64,000 bases of DNA from Paenibacillus sp. SZ31. Lineage in GTDB: Bacteria; Bacillota; Bacilli; Paenibacillales; Paenibacillaceae. The stretch covers positions 1 to 64,000 of the forward strand of contig NZ_JABBEA010000014.1 in the NCBI RefSeq assembly GCF_012912005.1, in the 5' to 3' direction. Positions 1 to 8,812 of this stretch are shown here, piece after piece (the stretch's first letter is position 1; every line of letters starts with the position of its first letter). The translations under genes were made by a program, and so were the position numbers. Under the pieces are notes generated by a model. That model had not been told where the DNA came from. It did no database searches and was given only the letters and a program-made list of their open reading frames with translations.

Positions 1-2
1 AT

Positions 3-75
<73 letters not shown>

Positions 76-87
76 CCTTTAATCCTT

Positions 88-173
88 GGAGGATTAGCGA
101 AGCGGCCAAACGCATCAGACTGTAAATCTGCTCCCGTACGGGTTCGGTGGTTCGAATCCATCATCCTCCACCA
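88..173 (+). tRNA. tRNA-Tyr (GTA)
   Basis: Type II tRNA with a long variable arm. GGAGGAT (88-94) pairs with ATCCTCC (163-169), discriminator A is at 170 and CCA is encoded at 171-173. The anticodon loop contains CTGTAAA with anticodon GTA. It lies 12 bases after tRNA-Phe and is presumably co-transcribed with it. Confidence 0.95.
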
Positions 174-180
174 GTTTTAT

Positions 181-253
181 GAGTCATTAGCTCAGTTGGT
201 AGAGCACCTGACTTTTAATCAGGGTGTCGAAGGTTCGAGCCCTTCATGACTCA
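181..253 (+). tRNA. tRNA-Lys (TTT)
   Basis: GAGTCAT (181-187) pairs with ATGACTC (246-252), discriminator A is at 253 and CCA is not encoded. The anticodon loop CTTTTAA gives anticodon TTT. It is the last tRNA before the terminator at 263. Confidence 0.95.
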
Positions 254-262
254 TCTTTAAGA

Positions 263-304
263 AAAGAGTGATTAATCATTAATTTGATTAGTCACTCTTT
301 TTTG
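263..304 (+). terminator. Terminator of the tRNA cluster
   Basis: A roughly 16-bp stem with one mismatch (263-278 with 285-300, arm AAAGAGTGATTAATCA) runs into a T-rich tail. It ends the Phe-Tyr-Lys tRNA transcript. Confidence 0.85.
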
Positions 305-396
305 TTATGTAATTTTAAAGGAATATGGATATTTATTAATGCTGGGCAAGATATGATAAACTAATAGAAAACATGCAGAGTGGTGACGTTCATTAT

Positions 397-1593
397 ATGA
401 AGCTCATACCTGATCTAAAACAGCAAATTGAAGTCATTATAGGCACAACTTTGGACGAATATGAAATCACAATACAAGAATGGACGCAATCCGTGGCAAA
501 TTTGGTTGGTCTTCATGGGAATTCAGAGACCAGTGGTGACGAAGGTGAGATTCAGGGGATACCTAATCAATCTATATCCCGAAGTACATTATCCGATGTG
601 ATCAGTTTGAATACGGGAGAGCGTATATTTTTTAAAGTTCGGATGAATGAGAAAGAAGAGACCGTCGTATGTTGGGGATGCGCTGCTAGATCTATTACCG
701 TGGAAACACGTCGATTGATTGAGCTTTTGATCCGTACTAACATGGGACTACCTGATGAGATACAGCCTGTTGTATATGAGAATGATAGAGAGCAATATCT
801 GACTGAATTGGGTCTCTGGCTTAAAGAGCAGATCGAACAACCAATCAAGCAGGAATCTGAAAGTGTTCCTGATCGCTTTGTTGTGGCTGCAGGATTGAAT
901 GCTGAGAAAATTCTGTTCTTGCTACAAGGGGATACCCCTGATGCACATCGTTTACGATCCAAAGAACTGAACAAGTTGCTTGAGAGTTACTTTGGCGAGG
1001 AGATTGTATTGATTCCTTTAGGGGAGCAAGAGTGGATTTTTATGGGTGATAAAGAGATTGTTACAGAAGAAGCCGAGGAAGATACAACGGAAGCCAAAAA
1101 AGATTCATTGAACGCTTTTTGTCTGGGGTTGTATGAATTGGTTGCCAGTGAGTGGGCAGGTGTGTTCCATCTCTCTGCATCATTACCATGCATTCCCGCA
1201 CAACAACTAGTATCGGTCACTGCTCTTCTTAAAGAAAGTGTTCACTTGGGCAGAGCATTCCATGTTACGCAGCACATTCATCTTCCATGGGATCTGCATC
1301 TGGAACGGTTGGTAGCGAGCATTCCAGATGAACAACTTATACGCTTTATACAGGAAACAGGCAAAGACACGTTAATCTTCAACGATAGTGAGACGCTTGC
1401 TACGCTGGAGACCTTTTTTAGCCTGGATTGTAATGTTAGCGAGACAGCCAAACGACTTTTCATTCATCGAAATACACTGGTGTACCGTCTGGACAAAATA
1501 AAACAAGAGATTGGTTACGATGTAAGGCACTTCGAAAGTGCTGTTCTAGTGCAGTTTTTACTGCTTATGTACAAAGTGACGAAAAAGCATTGA
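397..1593 (+). CDS. PucR/CdaR-type helix-turn-helix regulator
   Basis: A 398-residue protein with no signal peptide or membrane segment. Only the C-terminus (about residues 340-395) is recognisable: an HTH_30-type helix-turn-helix with the signature NVSETAKRLFIHRNTLVYRL, as in PucR and CdaR (sugar diacid regulator) proteins. The long N-terminal part would be a sensor or dimerisation region, and its ligand cannot be told. I start at ATG 397 because a GAGTGGTG Shine-Dalgarno lies 11-12 bases upstream. An in-frame ATG at 373 has no ribosome binding site. The next gene is the MsmX-type ABC ATPase, so control of that ATPase is a reasonable but unproven guess. Codon use is like that of the flanking genes. 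Confidence 0.8.
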   Translation: MKLIPDLKQQIEVIIGTTLDEYEITIQEWTQSVANLVGLHGNSETSGDEGEIQGIPNQSISRSTLSDVISLNTGERIFFKVRMNEKEETVVCWGCAARSITVETRRLIELLIRTNMGLPDEIQPVVYENDREQYLTELGLWLKEQIEQPIKQESESVPDRFVVAAGLNAEKILFLLQGDTPDAHRLRSKELNKLLESYFGEEIVLIPLGEQEWIFMGDKEIVTEEAEEDTTEAKKDSLNAFCLGLYELVASEWAGVFHLSASLPCIPAQQLVSVTALLKESVHLGRAFHVTQHIHLPWDLHLERLVASIPDEQLIRFIQETGKDTLIFNDSETLATLETFFSLDCNVSETAKRLFIHRNTLVYRLDKIKQEIGYDVRHFESAVLVQFLLLMYKVTKKH

Positions 1594-1647
1594 TATTTTT
1601 GTGCAGTTTGCGAATAGTCAGATCTCATGCAGATAGGGTATTATAAA

Positions 1648-1662
1648 AATACAAATTGTATT
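1648..1662 (+). promoter_or_regulatory. Palindromic operator candidate upstream of the ABC ATPase
   Basis: AATACAA-A-TTGTATT is a perfect 15-bp palindrome. It starts 4 bases after a possible -10 box (TATTAT, 1639-1644), so it would cover the transcription start of the ATPase gene. That position suits a repressor site, possibly for the regulator encoded just upstream. No convincing -35 box is seen. Confidence 0.4.
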
Positions 1663-1696
1663 CGATTACAAAATGATCTCTGAGGAGGCAACAATC

Positions 1697-2821
1697 ATGG
1701 CTGGAGTACGTTTAGAGCATATTTTCAAAAAATACCCGGGTTCTGATAAAGCAACTGTAGTTGATATTAACCTGGACATTAAAGATAAAGAATTTCTGGT
1801 ATTGGTAGGCCCGTCCGGTTGTGGTAAATCAACAACACTGCGTATGATCGCAGGCCTTGAGGAAATTTCTGAAGGTAAACTCTATATCGGTGACCGTGTC
1901 GTTAATGATGTTGCACCTAAAGACCGCGATATCGCGATGGTATTCCAATCCTATGCCTTGTATCCGCATATGAGCGTATATCAAAACATGGCGTTTGGTT
2001 TGAAATTGCGTAAGGTTAAAAAGGATGAGATCGACAAACGTGTACGTGAAGCAGCTAAAATCCTGGATATCGAGCATTTGCTTGAGCGTAAACCTAAGGC
2101 ATTGTCCGGTGGTCAACGTCAGCGTGTCGCTTTGGGACGTGCGATTGTCCGTGATCCACAAGTGTTCTTGATGGATGAGCCTCTCTCCAACTTGGATGCC
2201 AAACTGCGTGGTCAAATGCGTGCAGAGATCACTAAACTTGCGAAACGTTTGGAAACAACTGTTATCTACGTAACGCATGACCAGATCGAAGCTATGACGA
2301 TGGGTGATCGGATCGTTGTTATGAAGGATGGTATCATCCAACAAGCAGCTTCTCCGGAAGAGTTGTATAACTTGCCTGCTAACCTGTTCGTAGCTGGTTT
2401 CATCGGTTCCCCGACAATGAACTTTATCTCGGGTAAACTGGCTGAGCAAGGTGCTAACTTGCACTTCGTAGCTCCAGGCGTGGACGTTGAAATCCCGCAA
2501 GGTAAAGCACAAGTGTTGAAATCTAGAGGATACATTGGCAAAGAAGTGATTCTGGGTGTTCGTCCAGAAGATATTCATGAAGAGCCAGTATTCCTGGAAG
2601 CATCCCCGAACTCCGTATTCTCTACACACGTAGATGTTACAGAGAACCTGGGTCACGAAATGCTCCTCTACTTGAGCGGTGTTGGTAACGATACAACGAT
2701 CGCACGTGTAGACGGACGTTCTAACACTCGTGATGGTTCCACAGTTAAAATGGCCATTGACATGAACAAGGTTCATATCTTTGACAAAGAGACTGAAGTG
2801 AACGTACTTCTTCAAGACTAA
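1697..2821 (+). CDS. msmX: Multipurpose carbohydrate ABC transporter ATPase (MsmX/UgpC type)
   Basis: A 374-residue ATPase that energises CUT1-family sugar importers from the cytoplasmic face. Walker A GPSGCGKST is at residues 38-46, a Q-loop follows (VFQSYALYPHMSV), the ABC signature LSGGQ is at 136-140, and Walker B FLMDEP is near 157-162. The C-terminal about 130 residues form the OB-type regulatory domain typical of MalK/UgpC/MsmX. ATG 1697 is chosen over the upstream in-frame 1673 because AGGAGG (1682-1687) sits 9 bases before it. No permease genes adjoin it, which fits the shared MsmX-type ATPases that serve several importers. The permease pair at 20577-22419 lacks its own ATPase and is a plausible client (inference). 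Confidence 0.93.
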   Translation: MAGVRLEHIFKKYPGSDKATVVDINLDIKDKEFLVLVGPSGCGKSTTLRMIAGLEEISEGKLYIGDRVVNDVAPKDRDIAMVFQSYALYPHMSVYQNMAFGLKLRKVKKDEIDKRVREAAKILDIEHLLERKPKALSGGQRQRVALGRAIVRDPQVFLMDEPLSNLDAKLRGQMRAEITKLAKRLETTVIYVTHDQIEAMTMGDRIVVMKDGIIQQAASPEELYNLPANLFVAGFIGSPTMNFISGKLAEQGANLHFVAPGVDVEIPQGKAQVLKSRGYIGKEVILGVRPEDIHEEPVFLEASPNSVFSTHVDVTENLGHEMLLYLSGVGNDTTIARVDGRSNTRDGSTVKMAIDMNKVHIFDKETEVNVLLQD

Positions 2822-2885
2822 TATAACTGAGATTCCTCGGTGACGATGGAACCTGACAGTTAACGCAATTATACATTGTAATGAG

Positions 2886-2920
2886 AGCCCCTTCCGTTAT
2901 TGCTGGAAGGGGCTTTTTTT
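2886..2920 (+). terminator. Terminator after msmX
   Basis: A perfect 10-bp stem AGCCCCTTCC/GGAAGGGGCT (2886-2895 with 2905-2914) is followed by a run of seven T. Confidence 0.93.
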
Positions 2921-2945
2921 AAGATTATAATTTATAAGTTTTCAG

Positions 2946-3074
2946 CCGGGCTAAAGGATTTGATAACTGTAATAAAAGCAACCGCTAAAACACGAATGTA
3001 GCATCGTCGATAGTGTTCGATGAGAGGTTTTTTTTACTAATGGTTGTGGGAGGCCGCGATTGCATTCAGCCCGG
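2946..3074 (+). other. Folded intergenic region upstream of hprK
   Basis: The 320-base gap before hprK has no gene. CCGGGCTAAA (2946-2955) can pair with TTCAGCCCGG (3065-3074) with one mismatch, enclosing about 110 bases. Inside is a CATCG/CGATG hairpin (3002-3022) followed by eight T (3028-3035), which looks like an internal terminator. A TATAAT lies at 2926-2931 without a clear -35. The layout could be an attenuated leader, but no known riboswitch consensus was recognised. Confidence 0.3.
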
Positions 3075-3240
3075 AATTCATTTAAGATTATTTGAAGGTC
3101 TGTCTTCTTATCATTAAGAGAATGGGCTGTTGGAAGGGCATGCATTTGTACCCAATGTTGTGAATGCGCTAATAATGGAAAGAACTGATACACGATCTGA
3201 TGTACATAGAGGCACAGCGAATGCTGAAAGGAAGAGACAA

Positions 3241-4179
3241 ATGGCGAAAAAAGTGAAAGTATCCGAATTGGTGCAGCAGTTTCAGTTAGAGGTTGTTTCT
3301 GGATCTCACGGACTGAAAAGAGTCATTACGGTAGATGATCTGAACCGTCCTGGTCTGGAAATGGCCGGTTATTTTGAATACCATCCACAAGAACGGGTAC
3401 AGCTGCTTGGAAGAACGGAGTTAGCCTTTTTTGCAATGTTACCCGAGCAAGAGCGGCGCGATCGCATGCAACGTCTATGCACGGAAGAGACGCCTTGTAT
3501 CGTTGTAACGCGTGGACTGGAAGTTCCACAAGAGCTGATTGATATCAGTGAAGAACAGAATCTGGCGGTACTTCGCAGCAACATGGCGACAACGATTCTA
3601 TCCAGCCGAATTACGGGATTCCTGGAGAAGAAACTGGCACCAACAGCAACCATCCATGGTGTACTTTGTGACGTCTATGGCGTAGGTATGCTGATCACGG
3701 GTAGTAGCGGAATTGGTAAGAGTGAAACAGCCCTTGAACTGGTGAAACGTGGACACCGACTGATTGCCGATGATGCGGTAGAGATCCGTCAAACGTCAGA
3801 TTTTCAGCTGCACGGTACAGCACCTGAATTGATCCGCCATTTACTCGAAATTCGAGGTGTCGGCATTATCAACGTTATGACATTGTTCGGAGCCGGTGCG
3901 GTTCGGAATAACAAGCGGATTACCTTGGTTGTACGTCTGGAAGCTTGGCAGCAAGATAAACAATATGATCGTCTGGGTCTGGATGAAGAGACTACACGTA
4001 TCATTGATACCGATGTGCCTCTGGTTACGATCCCTGTTCGTCCGGGACGGAACTTGGCGGTTATTATTGAAGTGGCTGGCATGAACTATCGTCTGAAACA
4101 AATGGGTCTGAATGCTGCACTGCAATTCACAAACAAGCTGACAGCAACCATTTCGGAAGATATGGAAGACATGGATTAA
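3241..4179 (+). CDS. hprK: HPr kinase/phosphorylase
   Basis: A 312-residue bifunctional enzyme that phosphorylates, and dephosphorylates, Ser46 of HPr, the signal that activates CcpA in carbon catabolite repression. The N-terminal half is the HprK_N fold. The C-terminal catalytic domain has the conserved His139 (IHGVL), the P-loop GSSGIGKS (154-161) and the family signature EIRGVGIINV (203-212). ATG 3241 is chosen because AAAGGAAG lies just upstream and the protein starts MAKKVKVSEL as in the family; the longer frame from 3130 has no matching start. It heads the hprK-lgt-ppaX-yvoF cluster known from Bacillus. Its likely substrate, an HPr with Ser46, is encoded at 34928. Confidence 0.95.
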   Translation: MAKKVKVSELVQQFQLEVVSGSHGLKRVITVDDLNRPGLEMAGYFEYHPQERVQLLGRTELAFFAMLPEQERRDRMQRLCTEETPCIVVTRGLEVPQELIDISEEQNLAVLRSNMATTILSSRITGFLEKKLAPTATIHGVLCDVYGVGMLITGSSGIGKSETALELVKRGHRLIADDAVEIRQTSDFQLHGTAPELIRHLLEIRGVGIINVMTLFGAGAVRNNKRITLVVRLEAWQQDKQYDRLGLDEETTRIIDTDVPLVTIPVRPGRNLAVIIEVAGMNYRLKQMGLNAALQFTNKLTATISEDMEDMD

Positions 4180-4300
4180 GGAACGTTTTATACAAGGAAA
4201 AGAAGACAGATGGTTGACATGTACTGCTTCTCTTAAGGCGCAGTGTATGCCAACCATTCGTCATGCGTACGATTGAGCGAATTTATAGGAGTGTGAATGA

Positions 4301-5326
4301 ATGGATACATTATTACTGTTGAACCCGATTGCGTTCTCTATTGGAGCGTTAAAGGTTCACTGGTACGGGCTTATTCTTGGTGCTGCGGCACTTATAGGAT
4401 TACTGCTCGTGATCCGGGAGGGCAAACGCTACAATATTCCACAGGAAGTGTTTATGGACATGGTCCTGCTGGGTGTGCCTTCTGCTATCATCGGTGCCCG
4501 CATCTACTACGTAGCATTTAAATGGGAAGATTATAAAGATAATTTCTGGGATGTCTTTAAAATATGGAATGGCGGTATCGCCATCTATGGTGCACTTATT
4601 GGTGCTATTATCTGTGCAGTTATTTTCTTCCGTCGTAAAGGATATAACTTCTGGCGTATGGCCGATATCTGTGCGCCTGGGCTGCTCGTTGGACAGTTGA
4701 TCGGACGCTGGGGAAACTTTGTGAATCAGGAAGCCTACGGCGGTCCTGTGGAAGAAGCATTTTTGAGAGACAAGCTTCATCTGCCGGACTTTATTGTGAA
4801 TCAAATGAACGTGGATGGCGTATTCCACCATCCTGCATTTTTGTATGAATCGATGTGGAGTCTCGTTGGTCTGGTCTTGCTGTTGGTTCTGCGTCGTCAG
4901 AAGTTTCTGCGTTCAGGTGAACTGTTCATGTCTTATTTCATCTGGTACTCTATAGGCCGCTTCTTCATTGAAGCTTTACGTACAGACAGTCTGGGCTTCC
5001 AGGCTCCGCAGTGGGTTGCTTCGTTAGTGAACGGGCTGTGGTCTCCAATGACTGCAATGGGCTTTGAACAAGGATATCTGGATCCTGCTTACGGTAACGT
5101 ACGAATCTCGCAACTGCTCGCTATTGGCATCATTATTGTAGCTGTTGTATTCATTGTGGTGAGAAGAGTGACAGGCAAAGCGGATGTTCGTTACAGTGAT
5201 CCGATTGTATCGTCCAAGGTTCCTGCAGATGATATGGAGCATACGGGAACGGTTGCTGGCAAAGAGAACAAGGTAACCCCTCCAGCCAAAGATGAATCCA
5301 AGCAAGTTGATGACAAAAAGGAGTAA
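4301..5326 (+). CDS. lgt: Prolipoprotein diacylglyceryl transferase
   Basis: A 341-residue membrane enzyme that moves diacylglycerol from phosphatidylglycerol onto the lipobox cysteine of prolipoproteins. Several hydrophobic segments are visible (for example 17-37 and 88-104), and the Lgt signature GRWGNFVNQEAYG is at about 135-147. The charged C-terminal tail of about 50 residues (rich in K, D, E) extends beyond the usual core. The start is ATG 4301 with AGGAG 9 bases upstream; an overlapping ATG at 4297 is in another frame and discarded. The stop is 6 bases before ppaX, so the two are probably co-translated. Its substrates would include the lipoproteins at 18845 and 25533. Confidence 0.95.
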   Translation: MDTLLLLNPIAFSIGALKVHWYGLILGAAALIGLLLVIREGKRYNIPQEVFMDMVLLGVPSAIIGARIYYVAFKWEDYKDNFWDVFKIWNGGIAIYGALIGAIICAVIFFRRKGYNFWRMADICAPGLLVGQLIGRWGNFVNQEAYGGPVEEAFLRDKLHLPDFIVNQMNVDGVFHHPAFLYESMWSLVGLVLLLVLRRQKFLRSGELFMSYFIWYSIGRFFIEALRTDSLGFQAPQWVASLVNGLWSPMTAMGFEQGYLDPAYGNVRISQLLAIGIIIVAVVFIVVRRVTGKADVRYSDPIVSSKVPADDMEHTGTVAGKENKVTPPAKDESKQVDDKKE

Positions 5327-5332
5327 TGCAAC

Positions 5333-5989
5333 ATGATTGACACGGTATTGTTCGATCTGGATGGAACGATTATTGATACCAATGAGCTGATTATCAGCTC
5401 ATTCCAGCACGTCATGGGGGGATGGGAACATTCAGCTCCATGGACACGGGAACAGATTATTCCGCATATGGGTGGCACACTGGAGCAGCAAATGCGGACT
5501 TTCTCTGGCCAGGAGGAAGTCTCCGAGTACGTGAAAGGTTACCGTGCCTATAATGATATCCATCATGAAGCGATGGTTAGACCCTTTCCACATGTTATTG
5601 AGGTAGTAGAGGCGCTGCATCAGGCTGGCATTGTGATGGGTGTGGTCACAACCAAAATTCGTCCATCTACATTAAAAGTGTTGGAGCGTTTTGACCTACT
5701 GAAGTATATGAAGACGATTGTAACAGTGACCGACGTAACGAATCCGAAGCCGCACGCTGAACCTGTACTGAAAGCCATGACGGAACTGGGGTCAGATCCT
5801 GCCAAAACGTTAATGGTGGGTGACAGTCCGGTGGATATCCAATCGGCACAGAATGCGGGCGCTCTCTCAGCGGGAGTTGCATGGTCTCTTAAAGGAGAAA
5901 CGATCCTGAATGGATATGGCCCGGATCACATGTTGCACGACATGAGAGACTTGTTGAAACTCATCCGCATTGAAACGGGACGTTCATGA
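5333..5989 (+). CDS. ppaX: Pyrophosphatase PpaX (HAD family)
   Basis: A 218-residue HAD-superfamily hydrolase. Motif I FDLDGT places the nucleophile at Asp8 and the acid/base at Asp10. Later come a TTK motif (VVTTKIRPST), NPKPHAEP and GDSPVDIQSA, the usual motifs II to IV. In Bacillus PpaX removes pyrophosphate produced by HPr(Ser-P) phosphorolysis by HprK, which explains its position near hprK. The ribosome binding site AAGGAG overlaps the end of lgt. The TGA stop overlaps the ATG of the next gene (ATGA), so translational coupling is likely. Confidence 0.93.
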   Translation: MIDTVLFDLDGTIIDTNELIISSFQHVMGGWEHSAPWTREQIIPHMGGTLEQQMRTFSGQEEVSEYVKGYRAYNDIHHEAMVRPFPHVIEVVEALHQAGIVMGVVTTKIRPSTLKVLERFDLLKYMKTIVTVTDVTNPKPHAEPVLKAMTELGSDPAKTLMVGDSPVDIQSAQNAGALSAGVAWSLKGETILNGYGPDHMLHDMRDLLKLIRIETGRS

Positions 5990-6528
5990 GAAAAGTAACC
6001 CGCTATCCGGTAGAGGACCAGAATGCACTTTGGCATATCTACAAGACAGTGAGTCCATGGAAGGGCGTTCGTAATTTTATCTGGATTCAGTTGTCACGCT
6101 ACTGTCCGATTCTCTCGGTGAAGAACTGGATTTACCGTCGGATGCTCGGTATGAAGGTGGGAAAACATACGGCCTTCGGCCTGATGGTGATGGTGGATGT
6201 GTTTTTTCCGGAGAAAATATCGGTCGGTGAAAACTCGGTTATCGGTTACAACACAACGATTCTCGCTCATGAGTATCTCATTAAGGAGTACAGGCTCGGT
6301 GAGGTGATTATCGGGGAAAATGTACTGATTGGTGCGAATACAACGATTCTGCCCGGGGTAACGATCGGGGATGGAGCCGTTGTGGCTGCGGGAGCAGTCG
6401 TACATAAGGATGTTGCTCCAGGAGCTTTTGTTGGAGGCAATCCACTGCGTGATTTATCCCGTTCGGCAGCTTCCACGGAAGAGACTGTCTTTTACACGGA
6501 TGATTCTTCTCAGGGGAGTGTGCATTAA
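5986..6528 (+). CDS. yvoF: Left-handed beta-helix acyltransferase (YvoF-like)
   Basis: A 180-residue protein with a hexapeptide-repeat core from about residue 55 to 155 (VGENSVIGYNTTI, IGENVLIGANTTI, IGDGAVVAAGAVV). This is the acetyl/acyl-CoA-dependent transferase fold of LacA and maltose O-acetyltransferase. It ends in GAFVGGNPLRDL, typical of the family. The substrate is unknown. It overlaps ppaX by 4 bases (ATGA) and stands where yvoF stands in Bacillus; the symbol rests on that synteny. Confidence 0.8.
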   Translation: MRKVTRYPVEDQNALWHIYKTVSPWKGVRNFIWIQLSRYCPILSVKNWIYRRMLGMKVGKHTAFGLMVMVDVFFPEKISVGENSVIGYNTTILAHEYLIKEYRLGEVIIGENVLIGANTTILPGVTIGDGAVVAAGAVVHKDVAPGAFVGGNPLRDLSRSAASTEETVFYTDDSSQGSVH

Positions 6529-6576
6529 ATCAATAAAGTGATGAATGAAGAGGAATTAATGAAGATGGATTGAAGT

Positions 6577-6602
6577 AAAAAGCTGCTGATGGCAGCTTTT
6601 TT
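6577..6602 (+). terminator. Terminator after yvoF
   Basis: AGCTGC/GCAGCT stem (6581-6586 with 6592-6597), extended by A:T pairs and followed by six T. It closes the hprK-lgt-ppaX-yvoF unit. Confidence 0.8.
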
Positions 6603-6685
6603 CGTATATAAATACCGATTGGTGAAGGTAGCGGTGTGTGTATAAAACATTATGTCCATCCAAGGGTGATCAAGCTTCGGTATTG

Positions 6686-6715
6686 TTGACTGTGGTGAGG
6701 ATTTCATGTTATCAT
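6686..6715 (+). promoter_or_regulatory. Likely his operon promoter
   Basis: TTGACT (6686-6691) and TATCAT (6710-6715) are separated by 18 bases. This is the best sigma-A-like match in the 328-base gap before hisZ and would leave a leader of about 210 bases. I looked for a T-box (AGGGTGG...) or another named leader in this gap and saw none. Confidence 0.5.
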
Positions 6716-6930
6716 ATCCCATATCCTTTAGTTTGTTAGCACTTTACCATGCGAAAGTATTTCAAGATAATTTAACGTGATAAAGGTTGAACTAAACCAA
6801 TAGTTTAAGGCTTTTGAAGCAAAACGGTGATTCAGGGTTACAAGATAGAATGGGGATTTACACTACATAAATCCTGTTGAAATAGAACGAGCAACACTCT
6901 TAAATTACTGACTCGGGGTGAATAATACCA

Positions 6931-8130
6931 ATGTCCAAACCAAAAGGCTTTGAAAAACCGACCGGATTTCGCGACTATACACCACATGTAGTATCCAAGC
7001 TGCGTACGATTGAGCGGAATGTACTGGAATGTATGGAACGCTGGGGTTACCGTCAGATCATCACACCAACAATTGAATACTACGACACGGTAGGTGTAGC
7101 AAGCTCTACATCTGATCGCAAATTGTTTAAATTACTGAACAGTCGGGGAACCACGCTGGTGCTGAGATCGGATCTAACGGCTCCGATTGCACGCGTCGTT
7201 TCATCCATGCTCAAAGATGAGCAGTTACCGCTGCGTCTGTCCTACCATGCGAACGTATTTCGTTCCATTGAAGAGGAAGCCGGACGTGAGGCTGAATTCT
7301 TCCAAACTGGCGTGGAGCTAGTAGGGGACGACTCACCTGAGGCGGATGCAGAAGTTGTTGCGCTTGCGATTGCCTCTTTGCAGGCAGCGGGCGTGTCTTC
7401 TTTTAAAATAGCCATGGGCCACATGGGATTCCTTAACGGTTTACTGGAGGAAGTGATTCCAGGCCAGACCGCTGAGCAGGAGCAATTGAAGGAAGGGTTG
7501 CTTGGACGTGATTATGTCGGGTATCGCCAGTCGATTGAAGCATTAAATCTGGAGCCGAAGCTGAAAGAACAGCTTGAAGCGATCCTGCGTTTGCGCGGAG
7601 GTAAGGAAGTATGCACACATGCGGCAGAGCTAAGTTCAAGTGCTGAAGCAGCCCAGTCGATTGCACATCTATGTGCAGTATTCGAAGTGTTGGAAGCTTA
7701 CGGTGTATCCGAACATGTGCTGATTGATCTGACGATGATCGGTGATTTCTCCTATTATACGGGCATGACGTTTGAAGGGTATGCAGCAGAACTGGGCTCA
7801 CCGGTATGTAGCGGCGGACGGTATGATAATCTGTTACAACAGTTTGGGCGCTCGTTGCCAGCTACAGGATTTGCACTGAAAACCAACCGGATTATTGATG
7901 GCGTTCACGGCATCATCATTGAAGAGAAAAAACCAATACTTATCCAATATAGCCCGAAAAGTCGGGCCGAGGCACTAACAGAAGCGGCAAGATTACGTAG
8001 TATGGGACAAAATGTAGTCACGCTCCTCCTTTCTGAAGCCGGAGCTGAGGCAAATGCTGTATCAAATGGAGCAACAACCGTTCAAGCGGAGCAGGTTATT
8101 ACTTACGGATCTGAAGAAGGAGGACGCTGA
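6931..8130 (+). CDS. hisZ: ATP phosphoribosyltransferase regulatory subunit
   Basis: A 399-residue HisRS-like paralogue without tRNA-charging function that forms the active HisG-HisZ complex. Class II aminoacyl-tRNA synthetase traits are visible: the N-terminal KPTGFRDYTP, a motif 2-like segment around YHANVFRS, and a motif 3-like GGRYDNLLQQFG. The start is ATG 6931 with GGGGTGA upstream. It is the first gene of the his operon, and its stop is one base before hisG. Its presence agrees with the short-form HisG that follows. Confidence 0.92.
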   Translation: MSKPKGFEKPTGFRDYTPHVVSKLRTIERNVLECMERWGYRQIITPTIEYYDTVGVASSTSDRKLFKLLNSRGTTLVLRSDLTAPIARVVSSMLKDEQLPLRLSYHANVFRSIEEEAGREAEFFQTGVELVGDDSPEADAEVVALAIASLQAAGVSSFKIAMGHMGFLNGLLEEVIPGQTAEQEQLKEGLLGRDYVGYRQSIEALNLEPKLKEQLEAILRLRGGKEVCTHAAELSSSAEAAQSIAHLCAVFEVLEAYGVSEHVLIDLTMIGDFSYYTGMTFEGYAAELGSPVCSGGRYDNLLQQFGRSLPATGFALKTNRIIDGVHGIIIEEKKPILIQYSPKSRAEALTEAARLRSMGQNVVTLLLSEAGAEANAVSNGATTVQAEQVITYGSEEGGR

Positions 8131-8131
8131 G

Positions 8132-8791
8132 ATGTCGGATATTCTGAAGGTGGCCATGCCGAAGGGCCGAATCTATAAAAAAGCCTCCAAACTGTTCCGT
8201 GAAGCGGGGCTGGATATTCCAGAAGACGTGGACGATACACGCAGATTGGTCATTGAAGTACCGGAAGCGGGAATGGAATTCATTATGGCGAAGCCAGTAG
8301 ATGTTCCAACGTATGTGGAGTACGGTGTTGCTGATATCGGAATTGTCGGTAAAGACGTGCTGCTGGAGGAAGATCGGGACGTGTACGAACTGTTGAATCT
8401 GGGAATCGCCCAGTGCCGTATGTCTGTAATCGGACTTCCGGACTGGAAGCCCGGCATCCAGCAACGTGTCGCAACGAAGTATCCGAGGATTGCTTCACAG
8501 TATTTCCGGGAGCAGGGACAGCAGGTCGAGGTGATCAAGCTGAATGGTTCCATTGAGCTGGCACCCCTGATTGGTCTGGCAGATCGGATCGTCGATCTGG
8601 TGGAGACAGGTCAGACGCTGCGAGAGAACGGACTTGTGGAGATGACGGGCATTCTGGATATCACGAGCCGTCTTATCGCGAATCGGGTAAGTTATCGGAT
8701 GAAAAATGCACGAATTCAGGCTTTGTGTGATGCACTTCAGCAGGTCATTCCGGCATCGAATGAGATTTCGGCGGGAAGCCTTCGGGGATAA
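8132..8791 (+). CDS. hisG: ATP phosphoribosyltransferase, short form
   Basis: Catalyses the first step of histidine synthesis, ATP + PRPP to phosphoribosyl-ATP. At 219 residues it is the short HisG_S form that lacks the C-terminal regulatory domain and needs HisZ. It starts MSDILKVAMPKGRIYKKA; the PRPP-binding segment near residue 160 (IVDLVETGQTLRENGL) is clear. ATG 8132 is chosen because AAGGAGG lies 8 bases upstream inside hisZ; the open frame extends further up to 8054 without support. A 139-base gap with a purine-rich tract separates it from hisD. Confidence 0.94.
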   Translation: MSDILKVAMPKGRIYKKASKLFREAGLDIPEDVDDTRRLVIEVPEAGMEFIMAKPVDVPTYVEYGVADIGIVGKDVLLEEDRDVYELLNLGIAQCRMSVIGLPDWKPGIQQRVATKYPRIASQYFREQGQQVEVIKLNGSIELAPLIGLADRIVDLVETGQTLRENGLVEMTGILDITSRLIANRVSYRMKNARIQALCDALQQVIPASNEISAGSLRG

Positions 8792-8812
8792 ACTAATGCG
8801 TTGGAAACATAG

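Noticed and set aside
1829..2815. 328-codon minus-strand frame
   Set aside because: Antisense to the ABC ATPase with strong codon bias; composition is Cys/His/Arg-rich nonsense.
3130..3240. N-terminal extension of hprK
   Set aside because: The family start aligns with ATG 3241, which has the ribosome binding site.
6716..6930. T-box or other histidine-responsive leader
   Set aside because: The T-box core (AGGGTGG...) and any obvious terminator/antiterminator pair are absent.
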